Assembly: GCF_010727475.1 (NCBI RefSeq)
Contig: NZ_AP022567.1
Location: 4,526,001-4,590,000, forward strand
Direction of reading: 5' to 3'
Origin: Mycolicibacterium mageritense
Lineage (GTDB): Bacteria; Actinomycetota; Actinomycetes; Mycobacteriales; Mycobacteriaceae
DNA length: 64,000 nucleotides
The position numbers and the translations under genes are program-made. Each line of letters opens with the position of its first letter. Positions within the stretch are counted from its first letter, which is position 1. Below the pieces are notes generated by a model. The model did no database searches. It saw only the letters and a list, made by a program, of their open reading frames with translations, and was not told the origin of the DNA. Shown in pieces: positions 36,036-45,201 of this stretch.

Positions 36036-36878
36036 TCAGGGTTTGAGCAGCGCGACGACCTTGTCCTCGAGCGCGACCGGGTCGGCGTTCGGGTCGGGGG
36101 TCTCGGTGCGGGGGAGTTGCACCTCGGGGTCCGCGAAGTCGCGGTAGGTCTTGTCGCCGGCCAGCGTGGCGAGCAGGTATCCGGTGAGCAGTCCCCGCAC
36201 GAGCTTCTGGGTGTCGCGGTCAGCGCCGGGCAGCCCGACGACGCGGGCCAGCCGACGTCCTTCGATCAGGCCGCCCGCCTTGGCCTTGGAGACCGTGCGC
36301 AGTGTCGCGCGGTCCCACACCCGGCTCAGCTCGACGGCATTGGACCGCAGTGTCATGGGGTCACCGGGGGCCGTCAGCACCAATCCTGGCACGTCCAGCG
36401 ACGCAGCCGGCTGTTCGGCCGCCGGCTTGGTGACCGTCGGGAACAGCGCGACGACGGCCTTCGGCTTGTTCGGCATGCCTGCGGCGGTGAACACGGCCGC
36501 CGACCCACCGAATCCGTGGCCGACCACGCCGCGCTTGGTCGGATGGACACTGATCTTGCCGGGTCCGAGGCGTACGCCGCTGACGATGTCGAGGGTGGCG
36601 CCCAGGTCGAAGGCGAAGTTCAGCACCGACGGCGCCAGGCCCCTCTCGGTGTCGGGTGCGGCGGCGACTATGCCCCACGAGGCCAGGTGCTCGAGGGTCT
36701 TCCCGTACCGGTCGGCGCGCGTCAGCCAGTCATGGCCGAACGCGATGCCGGGGAGGTTCAGCCCGGATTCCGGGGTGTACACCACACCGGGAACGCCGGC
36801 GAATGCCAGGTCACCGCGCAGCACACGGTGTGGTCCCCGGCGGGTCAGAGCAGCGAGGAGCTTCTTCGTGCTGGCCAC
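36036..36878 (-). CDS. Alpha/beta hydrolase-like protein with altered nucleophile elbow (Rv3438-like)
   Basis: 280 residues from the GTG at 36878, the length I recall for M. tuberculosis Rv3438, which also lies beside glmS; ATG at 36902 would add eight residues. The fold shows strands around GVVYTPESG, GIAFGHDWL and GLVLTAPGDP, resembling dienelactone hydrolase or PET-hydrolase-like proteins. The nucleophile elbow reads GHGFGG instead of G-x-S-x-G, so the usual Ser is replaced by Gly. It is divergent from glmS and converges on the SDR-like gene. Confidence 0.78.
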   Translation of the reverse strand: MASTKKLLAALTRRGPHRVLRGDLAFAGVPGVVYTPESGLNLPGIAFGHDWLTRADRYGKTLEHLASWGIVAAAPDTERGLAPSVLNFAFDLGATLDIVSGVRLGPGKISVHPTKRGVVGHGFGGSAAVFTAAGMPNKPKAVVALFPTVTKPAAEQPAASLDVPGLVLTAPGDPMTLRSNAVELSRVWDRATLRTVSKAKAGGLIEGRRLARVVGLPGADRDTQKLVRGLLTGYLLATLAGDKTYRDFADPEVQLPRTETPDPNADPVALEDKVVALLKP

Positions 36879-37002
36879 CCGATGACGGTAGCCCACCGGC
36901 ATCACATTCGTCCGCTGCGGTGCAGGCCAACGGCTGTGTCGCGGTCCGGGCGGGCCCCGCGCGCGGTTTCTCACCCCTCGCCCTGCACTACCCTGGTGGA
37001 CT

Positions 37003-38868
37003 ATGTGTGGAATCGTCGGCTACGTCGGGGCGCGCCCGGCCCGCGACATCGTGGTCGACGCGCTGCGCCGGATGGAATACCGCGGCTACGACTCTGCCGG
37101 TATCGCCCTGATCGACGGCCAAGGTGGGTTGACGGTGCGTCGCCGCGCCGGCCGGCTGGCCAACCTGGAATCCGCGCTCGCCGAGACCGACGACGCCGTG
37201 CTGACGGGTGCGACCGGCCTAGGCCATACCCGCTGGGCCACTCACGGCAGGCCCACCGACCGCAACGCGCATCCCCATCGCGATGCCGCGGGCAAGATCG
37301 CCGTCGTTCACAACGGCATCATCGAGAACTTCGCGGCGCTGCGGGCCGAGCTCGAGGCGGCCGGAGTCGAGTTCGCCAGCGACACTGACACCGAGGTCGC
37401 CGTGCACCTGGTGGCCCGGCAGTACACCCACGGTGACACCGCGGGCGATTTCCCGGCGTCTGTCCTGGCGGTGCTGCGCCGCCTTGAGGGCCACTTCACA
37501 TTGGTGTTCGCCAACGCCGACGACCCGGGCACCATCGTGGCGGCCCGCCGGTCCACGCCGCTGGTGCTCGGCATCGGCGAGGGCGAGATGTTCCTCGGCA
37601 GCGACGTCGCCGCGTTCATCGAGCACACCCGCCACGCGGTCGAGCTCGGTCAGGACCAGGCCGTGGTGCTCACCGCCGACGGCTACCGGATCAGCGACTT
37701 CCACGGCAACACCGACGTGGATTACCGCGAATTCCACATCGACTGGGATCTGAGCGCCGCCGAAAAAGGTGGCTACGACTACTTCATGCTCAAGGAGATC
37801 GCGGAGCAGCCGGCCGCGGTGGCCGACACGCTGCTGGGGCATTTCGTCGACGGCCGCATCGTGCTCGACGAGCAGCGCCTGTCCGATCAGGAACTCCGCG
37901 AGATCGACAAGGTCTTCATCGTGGCGTGCGGCACGGCCTACCACTCGGGCCTGCTGGCCAAGTACGCGATCGAGCACTGGACCCGCCTGCCTGTCGAGGT
38001 CGAGCTGGCCAGCGAGTTCCGGTACCGCGACCCGGTGCTGGACCGCAGCACGCTGGTGATCGCGATCTCGCAGTCCGGCGAGACCGCCGACACGCTCGAG
38101 GCCGTGCGGCACGCCAAGACCCAGAAGGCCAAGGTGCTGGCGATCTGCAACACCAACGGCAGCCAGATTCCGCGTGAGGCCGACGCTGTGCTCTACACGC
38201 GGGCCGGGCCGGAGATCGGGGTGGCGGCCACCAAGACGTTCCTGGCGCAGATCGCGGCCAACTACCTCGTGGGGCTGGCGCTGGCCCAGGCGCGTGGCAC
38301 CAAGTACCCCGACGAGGTGCAACGCGAGTATCGCGAGCTGGAGTCCATGCCGGATCTGGTGACGCGCGTGCTGGCAGGCATCGAACCGGTGGCGCAGTTG
38401 GCGCAGCGGTTCGCGAAGTCGCCCACGGTGCTGTTCCTGGGCCGCCATGTGGGCTACCCGGTGGCGCTGGAGGGTGCGCTCAAGCTCAAAGAGCTCGCCT
38501 ACATGCACGCGGAGGGCTTCGCGGCGGGCGAGCTCAAGCACGGGCCCATCGCGCTGATCGACGAAGACCTGCCGGTCATCGTGGTGATGCCCTCGCCCAA
38601 GAACGCGCAGATGCTGCACGCCAAGCTGCTGTCCAACATCCGCGAGATCCAGGCGCGCGGTGCCATCACCATCGTGATCGCCGAGGAAGGCGACGACACG
38701 GTCCGGCCCTACGCCGATCACCTGATCGAAGTGCCTGCGGTGTCAACGCTTTTCCAGCCGCTGCTGTCCACCATTCCGTTGCAGGTGTTCGCGGCCGGGG
38801 TGGCCCGGGCGCGGGGGTACGACGTCGACAAGCCACGCAACCTGGCCAAGTCGGTCACCGTCGAATAG
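37003..38868 (+). CDS. glmS: Glucosamine-fructose-6-phosphate aminotransferase
   Basis: 621-residue GlmS, which makes glucosamine-6-phosphate from fructose-6-phosphate and glutamine, the first step towards UDP-GlcNAc. The mature N-terminal nucleophile is Cys2 (MCGIVGYVG), followed by the glutaminase domain (HTRWATHGRPTDRNAHPH) and two SIS sugar-isomerase domains (ISQSGETADT at about 355). The C-terminus DKPRNLAKSVTVE matches the family. The glmS ribozyme of Firmicutes is not expected here and none is seen in the 124-base upstream region. Confidence 0.97.
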   Translation: MCGIVGYVGARPARDIVVDALRRMEYRGYDSAGIALIDGQGGLTVRRRAGRLANLESALAETDDAVLTGATGLGHTRWATHGRPTDRNAHPHRDAAGKIAVVHNGIIENFAALRAELEAAGVEFASDTDTEVAVHLVARQYTHGDTAGDFPASVLAVLRRLEGHFTLVFANADDPGTIVAARRSTPLVLGIGEGEMFLGSDVAAFIEHTRHAVELGQDQAVVLTADGYRISDFHGNTDVDYREFHIDWDLSAAEKGGYDYFMLKEIAEQPAAVADTLLGHFVDGRIVLDEQRLSDQELREIDKVFIVACGTAYHSGLLAKYAIEHWTRLPVEVELASEFRYRDPVLDRSTLVIAISQSGETADTLEAVRHAKTQKAKVLAICNTNGSQIPREADAVLYTRAGPEIGVAATKTFLAQIAANYLVGLALAQARGTKYPDEVQREYRELESMPDLVTRVLAGIEPVAQLAQRFAKSPTVLFLGRHVGYPVALEGALKLKELAYMHAEGFAAGELKHGPIALIDEDLPVIVVMPSPKNAQMLHAKLLSNIREIQARGAITIVIAEEGDDTVRPYADHLIEVPAVSTLFQPLLSTIPLQVFAAGVARARGYDVDKPRNLAKSVTVE

Positions 38869-38897
38869 CTCTTGTCCACATTCGGGGCCCCGGACTG

Positions 38898-39836
38898 ATG
38901 GATCTTGACATTCCCGAGGTCAACTTCAGCGAGCGGTGGAGCCGCGGCGGGGTGGGCGGCTTCGTCGGGCGCTGCGCCTTCGAGCATTATCTGAGTGCCT
39001 ACCGCGACGGTATGGCGCAGCTGCCCGAGTTCGAGATCTGCGACGTGCCGACCTCGTTCGGCACCGTGCGGGCCTACCGTTTCGCCGGGCGGCACGAAGG
39101 CGTGCCCGTACTGCTGTTGCCGGGGCGCAACGCCGCGACGCCGATGTATCGGACGAATCTGGCGGCGTTGCTGACGCACCGCACGGTGTATTGCATCGAC
39201 CTGCTCGGTGAAGCCGGATTGTCCGTGCAGCACAAGGAGATCCGGTCCGCAGCCGATCAGGCGCGGTGGCTCACGGAGGCGCTGGTCGGTCTTGAGTTCG
39301 ACCGTGTCCATCTGCTGGGCGTGTCGATCGGCGGCTGGACGGCGGTCAACTGCGCGGTGCACCATCCCGACCGGATCGCGTCGTTGACCTTGCTGGATCC
39401 GGTGTTCACGTTCGCGCGGATACCGCTCAAGACGATGTTCGCGTCGATACTCATGTACGCACCGGGCGTGCCCGAGACGCGGCGGCGCCGCGTGCTGAGC
39501 TGGATCTCGGGCGGCTCCGATGTCGACACCGCCGACGTAGAGGCAACGCTGATCTCGGCCGGGTCAAAGGATTTCGCACTGCGCACACCGATGCCGCGGC
39601 TCTTCACCGACGCGCAACTGCGCTCGCTCGCGGTGCCGGTTCTCGCGTTGCTCGCGGGCCGCAGTGTGATGCTCGATCCGGACCGGGCGGCGGCGCGTGC
39701 CCGGAACCTGTTGCCCCACGGCGAGATCGAGGTGTGGCCGCAGGCCTCGCATGCGATCAACGGCGAATACCCGGCCGAGATCGCCCAGCGCGCTGCCGGG
39801 TTCTGGGACGGGGTCGACGGTTACCGTCGAACCTGA
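38898..39836 (+). CDS. Alpha/beta hydrolase
   Basis: 312 residues. Nucleophile elbow GVSIGGW with Ser about 142, oxyanion region LLLPGRNAA, a probable acid in LLAGRSVMLDPD and the His in QASHAINGEYP near the C-terminus, so the triad looks complete. Substrate is unknown. It follows glmS by 29 bases on the same strand. Its stop codon lies inside the left arm of a long palindrome (39828-39884). Confidence 0.85.
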   Translation: MDLDIPEVNFSERWSRGGVGGFVGRCAFEHYLSAYRDGMAQLPEFEICDVPTSFGTVRAYRFAGRHEGVPVLLLPGRNAATPMYRTNLAALLTHRTVYCIDLLGEAGLSVQHKEIRSAADQARWLTEALVGLEFDRVHLLGVSIGGWTAVNCAVHHPDRIASLTLLDPVFTFARIPLKTMFASILMYAPGVPETRRRRVLSWISGGSDVDTADVEATLISAGSKDFALRTPMPRLFTDAQLRSLAVPVLALLAGRSVMLDPDRAAARARNLLPHGEIEVWPQASHAINGEYPAEIAQRAAGFWDGVDGYRRT

Positions 39837-39884
39837 GCTTGTGTGCGAGATTTCGGCCAGAGTTCGTACACAAGCTCAGGTTCG
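39828..39884. terminator. Long inverted repeat overlapping the hydrolase stop
   Basis: Perfect 17-base arms, CGAACCTGAGCTTGTGT and its complement, with a 23-base loop. It resembles the palindrome at 14767-14818 (shared GCTTGTGTGC). It likely works as a bidirectional terminator for the glmS-hydrolase unit and the DMT transporter that converges from the other side. Confidence 0.55.
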
Positions 39885-39966
39885 GCGCCGCGAGCAGTTC
39901 AAACGGGTTGCCGGGGTTTCGCCGCAGGCGTATCGCGTGACGTTCCGTGGTCAGGCCGAGGTTTAG
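39877..39966 (+). pseudogene. Remnant of the C-terminal end of an AraC-family regulator
   Basis: About 28 codons reading VRRREQFKRVAGVSPQAY plus nine more residues to a TAG at 39964. This is the second helix-turn-helix end typical of AraC/GlxA-type proteins (F-R-R-x-x-G-x-S-P-x-x-Y-R). There is no upstream coding region for the rest; the palindrome 39828-39884 lies exactly at its broken edge. It is antisense to the last codons of the DMT transporter gene. Confidence 0.6.
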
Positions 39967-40819
39967 CGCCAAGCCCCAGCGCCAGCCCGCACGCGATCAA
40001 CGCGATGCCCGTCCATACCGGCGCCGCGGGCAGCGCCCCGGTGAGCGGAATCCCGATGACGGCGGCGGCGACCGGCGCCACGCCCGTCAGCAGGCCGGCG
40101 CGTCCGGCGCCCAGATGCCGCACGCACGTGTACCAGAGGATGAACGCCAGCGCGGTGACCCCGAGCGCCAGATAGCCGATCGCCAGCAGCTCACCGGCGT
40201 CGAAAGTGGTTGCCGCGCGCCATCCTTCGGTGCTCACACCCAGGATGGCGAACATGACGGCGGCCATCCAGGTGGTGTGCACCGAGACGCCTGCCGGCCC
40301 GTGAGACCCGAGAACGGGCACTGCCAGCAGGGTGAAGCCTGCCTCGCATGCGAACACCACCAGCGCCCACAGCAGTCCTGTGCCGTCGGCGTCACCGAGC
40401 CCTTCGACCACGATCGCGCCCACGCTCACCACGATCGCCGCGACCAGCACCCGGGTGGTCGGGCGGCGTCCCTCCAGGAGCGGCCCGACGGTCGCCAACG
40501 CCACCGGGACACAAGCCACCGCCACCGCGAGCACCGCGGGTTCGGCATGCTGCGAGCCGTGCACCAGCGCGACGTTGAACAACACCAGGCCGCTCGCGGT
40601 GACACCCGCCAGCCACAGCCACTCGGCACCGCGGGGGCGGCGTAGCGGCTGGCTGGTCATGCGCACCCATCCGAGTAGCAGCGCGCACGCGACGGCATAG
40701 CGCAGCGCCTGTCCGGTGTGCAGTGGCGCGTCGGCGAGGGCACTCGAGACTGCGACACTGCCGCCGACGAACGTCATGCCGAGAGCGCCGGACAGGGCCG
40801 CGCGGGTAGTACTGGACAT
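39899..40819 (-). CDS. DMT/EamA-family transporter
   Basis: 306-residue membrane protein with about ten hydrophobic segments in two EamA repeats. Such proteins export amino acids or metabolites. It is divergent from a MocR-type regulator, a common pairing in which the PLP-dependent regulator controls an exporter. ATG at 40819 is preferred over an ATG 33 bases upstream because it begins just before the first helix. The last about 20 residues (PRPDHGTSRDTPAAKPRQPV) are polar and read antisense through the AraC remnant, so the C-terminus may have been remodelled. Confidence 0.87.
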   Translation of the reverse strand: MSSTTRAALSGALGMTFVGGSVAVSSALADAPLHTGQALRYAVACALLLGWVRMTSQPLRRPRGAEWLWLAGVTASGLVLFNVALVHGSQHAEPAVLAVAVACVPVALATVGPLLEGRRPTTRVLVAAIVVSVGAIVVEGLGDADGTGLLWALVVFACEAGFTLLAVPVLGSHGPAGVSVHTTWMAAVMFAILGVSTEGWRAATTFDAGELLAIGYLALGVTALAFILWYTCVRHLGAGRAGLLTGVAPVAAAVIGIPLTGALPAAPVWTGIALIACGLALGLGAKPRPDHGTSRDTPAAKPRQPV

Positions 40820-40841
40820 GAAACCCATGCTGGCGGCACGA

Positions 40842-40885
40842 TGGTCCAACAAACAGCACCAAGTATGGATACATCAAGTGGACCA
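40842..40885. promoter_or_regulatory. Candidate MocR operator in the divergent promoter
   Basis: TGGTCCA (40842-40848) and TGGACCA (40879-40885) are inverted copies 30 bases apart. Between them are GTATGGATAC, a palindrome, and two CAAGT copies in direct orientation. MocR/PdxR regulators commonly bind direct or inverted repeats in such shared promoters. The right copy overlaps the chosen GTG start. Confidence 0.4.
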
Positions 40886-42296
40886 AATCTCGTTCGGGGC
40901 CGACTTCCTGCTGCTCGACCCGGCAGCGGCGCCGGCGCGGGGACTGACCGGGTGGCTCACCGACGCGTTCCGCGCCGCAATCGCCGACGGGCGGCTGGCC
41001 ACCGGCACCCGGCTGCCCGCCACCCGCGTGCTGGCCGGCGAGCTCGGGATATCCCGTGGCGTGGTCGTGGAGGCGTACCGCAGGATCGCCGATGAAGGTC
41101 TGATCAGCGGGCGCTCGGGTGGCGGCACGGTGGTGCTCGAGCGTCCCGCGCCCGCCGCCGTGCGCACACCCCAGCGCTTCGACACGCACCGCCTCCCACG
41201 GCCGCGGCTGCCCGCCGGGGCAGGCATCGACCTCTCACCCGGGGTGCCCGATCTCTCGGCTTTTCCACGCAGCACGTGGTTGCGCGCCGAACGCGCGGTG
41301 CTCTCGGAGGCGTCGCCGGAAGATCTCGGTTATGGCGATCCGCGTGGGCATCCGCGGCTGCGCGCCGCCCTCGCGCCGTGGTTGGCACGCACGCGCGGGC
41401 TGCGGGTCGATCCCGACGAGATCCTCATCGTGGCGGGCGTCGCACAGGCCGTCGCCCTGCTGGCGCAACAGCTGCGCCGCGACGGCATCGATGAGATCGC
41501 GGTCGAGGAGCCGGGCTCGCGCGGTGCCGTCGAGGAACTCGAGTACTGGGGTCTTCGCCCCGTGCCGGTGCCGGTGGACGACGACGGCATCCGAGTGGAC
41601 GCCCTCGCGGCGTGCGGCGCACGGGCCGCGTTCCTGACTCCCGCGCACCAGTTTCCGACGGGCGTGGTGCTCGGCCCGCAACGGCGCCGTGAACTGCTGA
41701 CATGGGACGCCGAATTGGTGATCGAAGACGACTACGACGCCGAGTACCGCTATGACCGTGCACCGGTTCCGGCGCTGCACCCTGCCGCGCCAGACCGCAT
41801 CGCCTACACCGGCAGCACGTCGAAGAGTCTCGCGCCCGCGCTGCGAATCGGCTGGCTGGTGGCGCCCCGGAACCGCTTCGCCGACCTGGTGGCCGCCAAA
41901 CACGCGACCGACCTGGGCAGCCCGACCGTGCCGCAACTGGTGCTGGCGCGAATGCTGGAATCGGGCGATTACGACCGGCATGTCCGGCTGGTCCGCAGCC
42001 GGCATCGGGCCAGGCGCGACGCATTGCTCGCAGCGTTACCGGGTCTGGCGGTGAGTGGGGTAGCGGCCGGGCTGCACCTGCTGGTCACCCTGCCGCCCGG
42101 GACGGACGACGCAGCGCTCGCGGATGAGCTGCGCGCCGCAGGCGTCCTGGTACATCCGTTGTCGTGGCATCAGCGGCTGCCCGGTCCGCCGGGGTTGGTG
42201 CTCGGCTACGCGTCACACCCGCCGGACCGCTTGCGCGCGGCGGGCGCCGTGATCGCGCGGGTCGTCGGCCACGCCAGGACCGAATCCCTGACCTAG
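40878..42296 (+). CDS. MocR-type GntR regulator with aminotransferase-like domain
   Basis: 472 residues. N-terminal GntR winged helix (residues about 25-85: LPATRVLAGELGISRGVVVEAY), then a fold-type I aminotransferase-like domain with the PLP-lysine motif GSTSKSLAPALRIG and the DDYDAEYRYD segment. Regulators of this family sense pyridoxal phosphate or amino compounds. The start GTG at 40878 is chosen because it gives the family length; an in-frame ATG at 40818 would overlap the start region of the divergent transporter. Likely controls that transporter. Confidence 0.85.
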   Translation: MDQISFGADFLLLDPAAAPARGLTGWLTDAFRAAIADGRLATGTRLPATRVLAGELGISRGVVVEAYRRIADEGLISGRSGGGTVVLERPAPAAVRTPQRFDTHRLPRPRLPAGAGIDLSPGVPDLSAFPRSTWLRAERAVLSEASPEDLGYGDPRGHPRLRAALAPWLARTRGLRVDPDEILIVAGVAQAVALLAQQLRRDGIDEIAVEEPGSRGAVEELEYWGLRPVPVPVDDDGIRVDALAACGARAAFLTPAHQFPTGVVLGPQRRRELLTWDAELVIEDDYDAEYRYDRAPVPALHPAAPDRIAYTGSTSKSLAPALRIGWLVAPRNRFADLVAAKHATDLGSPTVPQLVLARMLESGDYDRHVRLVRSRHRARRDALLAALPGLAVSGVAAGLHLLVTLPPGTDDAALADELRAAGVLVHPLSWHQRLPGPPGLVLGYASHPPDRLRAAGAVIARVVGHARTESLT

Positions 42297-42353
42297 CCCC
42301 ACCGACTCGCGTAACCTGTTGGCGCACGGTCAAGTCGACGGGAATGAGAGTTG

Positions 42354-43766
42354 ATGCGGCACTACTACTCTGCCGATGCGATCCGTGAAGCCGAGGCGCC
42401 GCTGCTGGCCGCGTTGCCCGACGGCGCGTTGATGCGCCGCGCCGCTTTCGGGCTCGCCACCGCGATCGGCCGCGAACTCAAGGCCCGCACCGGCGGTATC
42501 GCCGGTCGGCGCGTATGCGCAGTGGTGGGCTCCGGCGACAACGGCGGCGACGCCTTGTGGGCGGCAACATTTCTGCGCCGCAGGGGAGCGGCGGCCGATG
42601 CTGTGCTGCTCAATCCCGAACGCACTCACGCCGCGGCGCTGGCCGCGTTCCGGCGCGCGGGCGGTGCGGTGGTGCAAAATATCCCGGCGACAACGGATCT
42701 GGTGATCGACGGCGTGGTCGGGATTTCCGGTCGTGGTCCACTGCGGGCAAATGCCGCCGCAGTGTTCGAGTCCAGTGCCGCACCCGTCGTCGCGGTCGAC
42801 ATTCCCAGCGGCGTCGACGTGCACACGGGAACAGCAGACGGCCCGCACGTGCACGCCGCGCTCACCGTGACCTTCGGCGGACTCAAGCCCGTGCACGCAC
42901 TCGGTGAGTGTGGACGCGTCGAGCTCGTCGACATCGGCCTGGATCTGCCTCCGACCGATCTGCTCGGTTTCGACGCCGCCGATGTCCGGGCTCGCTGGCC
43001 CGTTCCGGGACCGCACGACGACAAGTACACCCAGGGCGTCACGGGTGTGCTGTCCGGCTCGGCGACCTATCCGGGCGCGGCGGTGCTGAGCACGGGCGCC
43101 GCGGTGGCCGCGACATCTGGCATGGTCCGCTACGCGGGAAGTGCTGCACAGCAGGTGCTTTCACACTGGCCCGAGGTGATCGCATCCCACGATGCCGAAT
43201 CCGCGGGCCGCGTGCAGGCCTGGGTGGTGGGGCCCGGCCTCGGCACCGACGAGACCGCGGCCGAAGCGCTGCGGTTCGCGCTGGGCACCGACCTGCCGGT
43301 ACTCGTCGATGCCGATGCGTTGACCCTGCTGGCCGCCGATCCGGACCTGGTGGCCGAGCGTTCCGCACCAACCGTGCTCACCCCGCATGCCGGTGAGTAC
43401 CAGCGCGTGGCAGGCGAGCCCGTCGGCGACGATCGCGTCTCCGCGGCCCGTGGGCTGGCCGCGCGGCTCGGCGTCACGGTGCTGCTCAAGGGGAACGTCA
43501 CGGTCATCGCCGAACCCGGTGGCACGGCCTACCTCAACCCGGCCGGGCAGTCCTGGGCCGCGACCGCAGGCTCGGGTGACGTGCTGTCAGGGGTCATCGG
43601 CGCTCTGCTGGCAGCGGGTCTTCCGCCGGGCGAGGCCGCCGCTGCCGGCGCCTTCGTCCATGCGCGCGCGGCCAACCTGTCAGCGGCCGATCCCGGTCCG
43701 CGCCCGGCACCCACCTCGGCGTCGCGCATCCTCGCTCATGTCCGCAACGCAATCGCGGCTCTGTAA
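42354..43766 (+). CDS. nnr: Bifunctional NAD(P)HX epimerase/dehydratase
   Basis: 470-residue metabolite-repair enzyme. The N-terminal YjeF-type epimerase domain shows VVGSGDNGGDALW and AVDIPSGVDVHTG; the C-terminal ADP-dependent dehydratase domain shows LTPHAGEYQR and TAGSGDVLSGVIGALLAAG. It restores NADH and NADPH from their hydrated forms. ATG at 42354 with GAGAG upstream. It is separated by 17 bases from gadB, with which it may be co-transcribed. Confidence 0.94.
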   Translation: MRHYYSADAIREAEAPLLAALPDGALMRRAAFGLATAIGRELKARTGGIAGRRVCAVVGSGDNGGDALWAATFLRRRGAAADAVLLNPERTHAAALAAFRRAGGAVVQNIPATTDLVIDGVVGISGRGPLRANAAAVFESSAAPVVAVDIPSGVDVHTGTADGPHVHAALTVTFGGLKPVHALGECGRVELVDIGLDLPPTDLLGFDAADVRARWPVPGPHDDKYTQGVTGVLSGSATYPGAAVLSTGAAVAATSGMVRYAGSAAQQVLSHWPEVIASHDAESAGRVQAWVVGPGLGTDETAAEALRFALGTDLPVLVDADALTLLAADPDLVAERSAPTVLTPHAGEYQRVAGEPVGDDRVSAARGLAARLGVTVLLKGNVTVIAEPGGTAYLNPAGQSWAATAGSGDVLSGVIGALLAAGLPPGEAAAAGAFVHARAANLSAADPGPRPAPTSASRILAHVRNAIAAL

Positions 43767-43783
43767 ACCACGAAAGGATCGTC

Positions 43784-45169
43784 ATGGCGCGCAAGCACTC
43801 TCATGGCCAGCACATCGCACCCGCCTATACCGGGAGGCTGGCCATGGCCCCGGTGCCCTCGCTGCGTCTGCCGGACGAGGCGATGGATCCGGCCGCGGCC
43901 TACCGGTTCATCCACGACGAGTTGATGCTCGACGGCAGCTCGCGGCTCAACCTCGCGACGTTCGTCACCACCTGGATGGACGAAGAGGCCGAGAAGCTCA
44001 TGGCCGAGACCTTCGACAAGAACATGATCGACAAGGACGAGTACCCGGCGACGGCCGCGATCGAGCAGCGCTGTGTGTGCATGGTGGCCGATCTCTTCCA
44101 TGCCGAGGATCTGCGCGACGACGATCCGGCCAGCGCCGTCGGAGTCTCCACGATCGGCTCGAGCGAGGCCGTCATGCTCGCCGGGCTTGCGCTCAAATGG
44201 CGTTGGCGCGAGAAAGTTGGTGACGGCTGGAAGGGACGCACCCCGAACCTCGTGATGGGCTCCAACGTCCAGGTGGTGTGGGAGAAGTTCTGCCGTTACT
44301 TCGATGTCGAGCCGCGGTATCTGCCGATGGAGGAGGGGCGTTACGTCATCACGCCCGAACAGGTGCTGGCCAACGTCGACGAGGACACCATCGGTGTGGT
44401 CGCCATCCTGGGCACGACGTTCACCGGCGAACTCGAGCCCATCGCCGAAATCTGTGCCGCACTCGACGATTTGGCGGGCCAGGACGGGAAGCTCGATGTG
44501 CCGGTGCACGTGGACGCGGCCAGTGGCGGCTTTGTGGTGCCGTTCCTGCATCCCGATCTGGAGTGGGATTTCCGGTTGCCGCGCGTGGTGTCGATCAACG
44601 TCAGCGGCCACAAGTACGGGTTGACCTATCCGGGTATCGGCTTCGTGGTGTGGCGCAGCAAGGAGCACCTGCCCGAGGATCTGGTGTTCCGGGTCAACTA
44701 CCTCGGTGGCGACATGCCGACGTTCACGCTCAACTTCTCCCGGCCCGGCAACCAGGTGGTGGGGCAGTACTACAACTTCCTGCGGCTTGGCCGGGCCGGC
44801 TACAGCCAGGTGATGCAATGCCTGTCGCAGACCGCGCGCTGGCTCGGTGACGAACTCCGCGACAGTGAACACTTCGAGATCATCTCGGACGGTTCGGCCA
44901 TCCCGGTGGTCAGCTTCCGGCTCAAGGGAAACCCCGGATACACCGAGTTCGATGTGTCCGCGGCGCTGCGCGGGTTCGGCTGGCAGGTGCCCGCCTACAC
45001 CATGCCGGACAACGCCAACGACGTCGTCGTGCTGCGGGTGGTGGTCCGCGAGGGCTTCTCGGCGGACCTGGCCAGGGCGCTCAAGGACGACACCATCACC
45101 GCGCTCAAGCACCTTGACGACCTCAAGCCCGGTGGGTACTTCGACAGGGAGCAGCCCTTCACGCACTGA
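43784..45169 (+). CDS. gadB: Glutamate decarboxylase
   Basis: 461-residue PLP-dependent decarboxylase that makes 4-aminobutyrate from glutamate and consumes a proton, giving acid resistance. PLP lysine is Lys277 in NVSGHKYGLTYPG; VDAASGGFVVPF and STIGSSEAVMLAGLA are also present. The C-terminus ends FDREQPFTH; the C-terminal His resembles the GadB tail that controls activity with pH. It lies between nnr and alr in the mycobacterial order. Confidence 0.95.
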   Translation: MARKHSHGQHIAPAYTGRLAMAPVPSLRLPDEAMDPAAAYRFIHDELMLDGSSRLNLATFVTTWMDEEAEKLMAETFDKNMIDKDEYPATAAIEQRCVCMVADLFHAEDLRDDDPASAVGVSTIGSSEAVMLAGLALKWRWREKVGDGWKGRTPNLVMGSNVQVVWEKFCRYFDVEPRYLPMEEGRYVITPEQVLANVDEDTIGVVAILGTTFTGELEPIAEICAALDDLAGQDGKLDVPVHVDAASGGFVVPFLHPDLEWDFRLPRVVSINVSGHKYGLTYPGIGFVVWRSKEHLPEDLVFRVNYLGGDMPTFTLNFSRPGNQVVGQYYNFLRLGRAGYSQVMQCLSQTARWLGDELRDSEHFEIISDGSAIPVVSFRLKGNPGYTEFDVSAALRGFGWQVPAYTMPDNANDVVVLRVVVREGFSADLARALKDDTITALKHLDDLKPGGYFDREQPFTH

Positions 45170-45201
45170 GGTCGACCTCTGGGACAATGGTCGGCGGAGA
45201 C

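Noticed and set aside
37219..38721. 500-codon minus-strand frame opposite glmS
   Set aside because: Shadow of glmS, which has all catalytic motifs on the plus strand.
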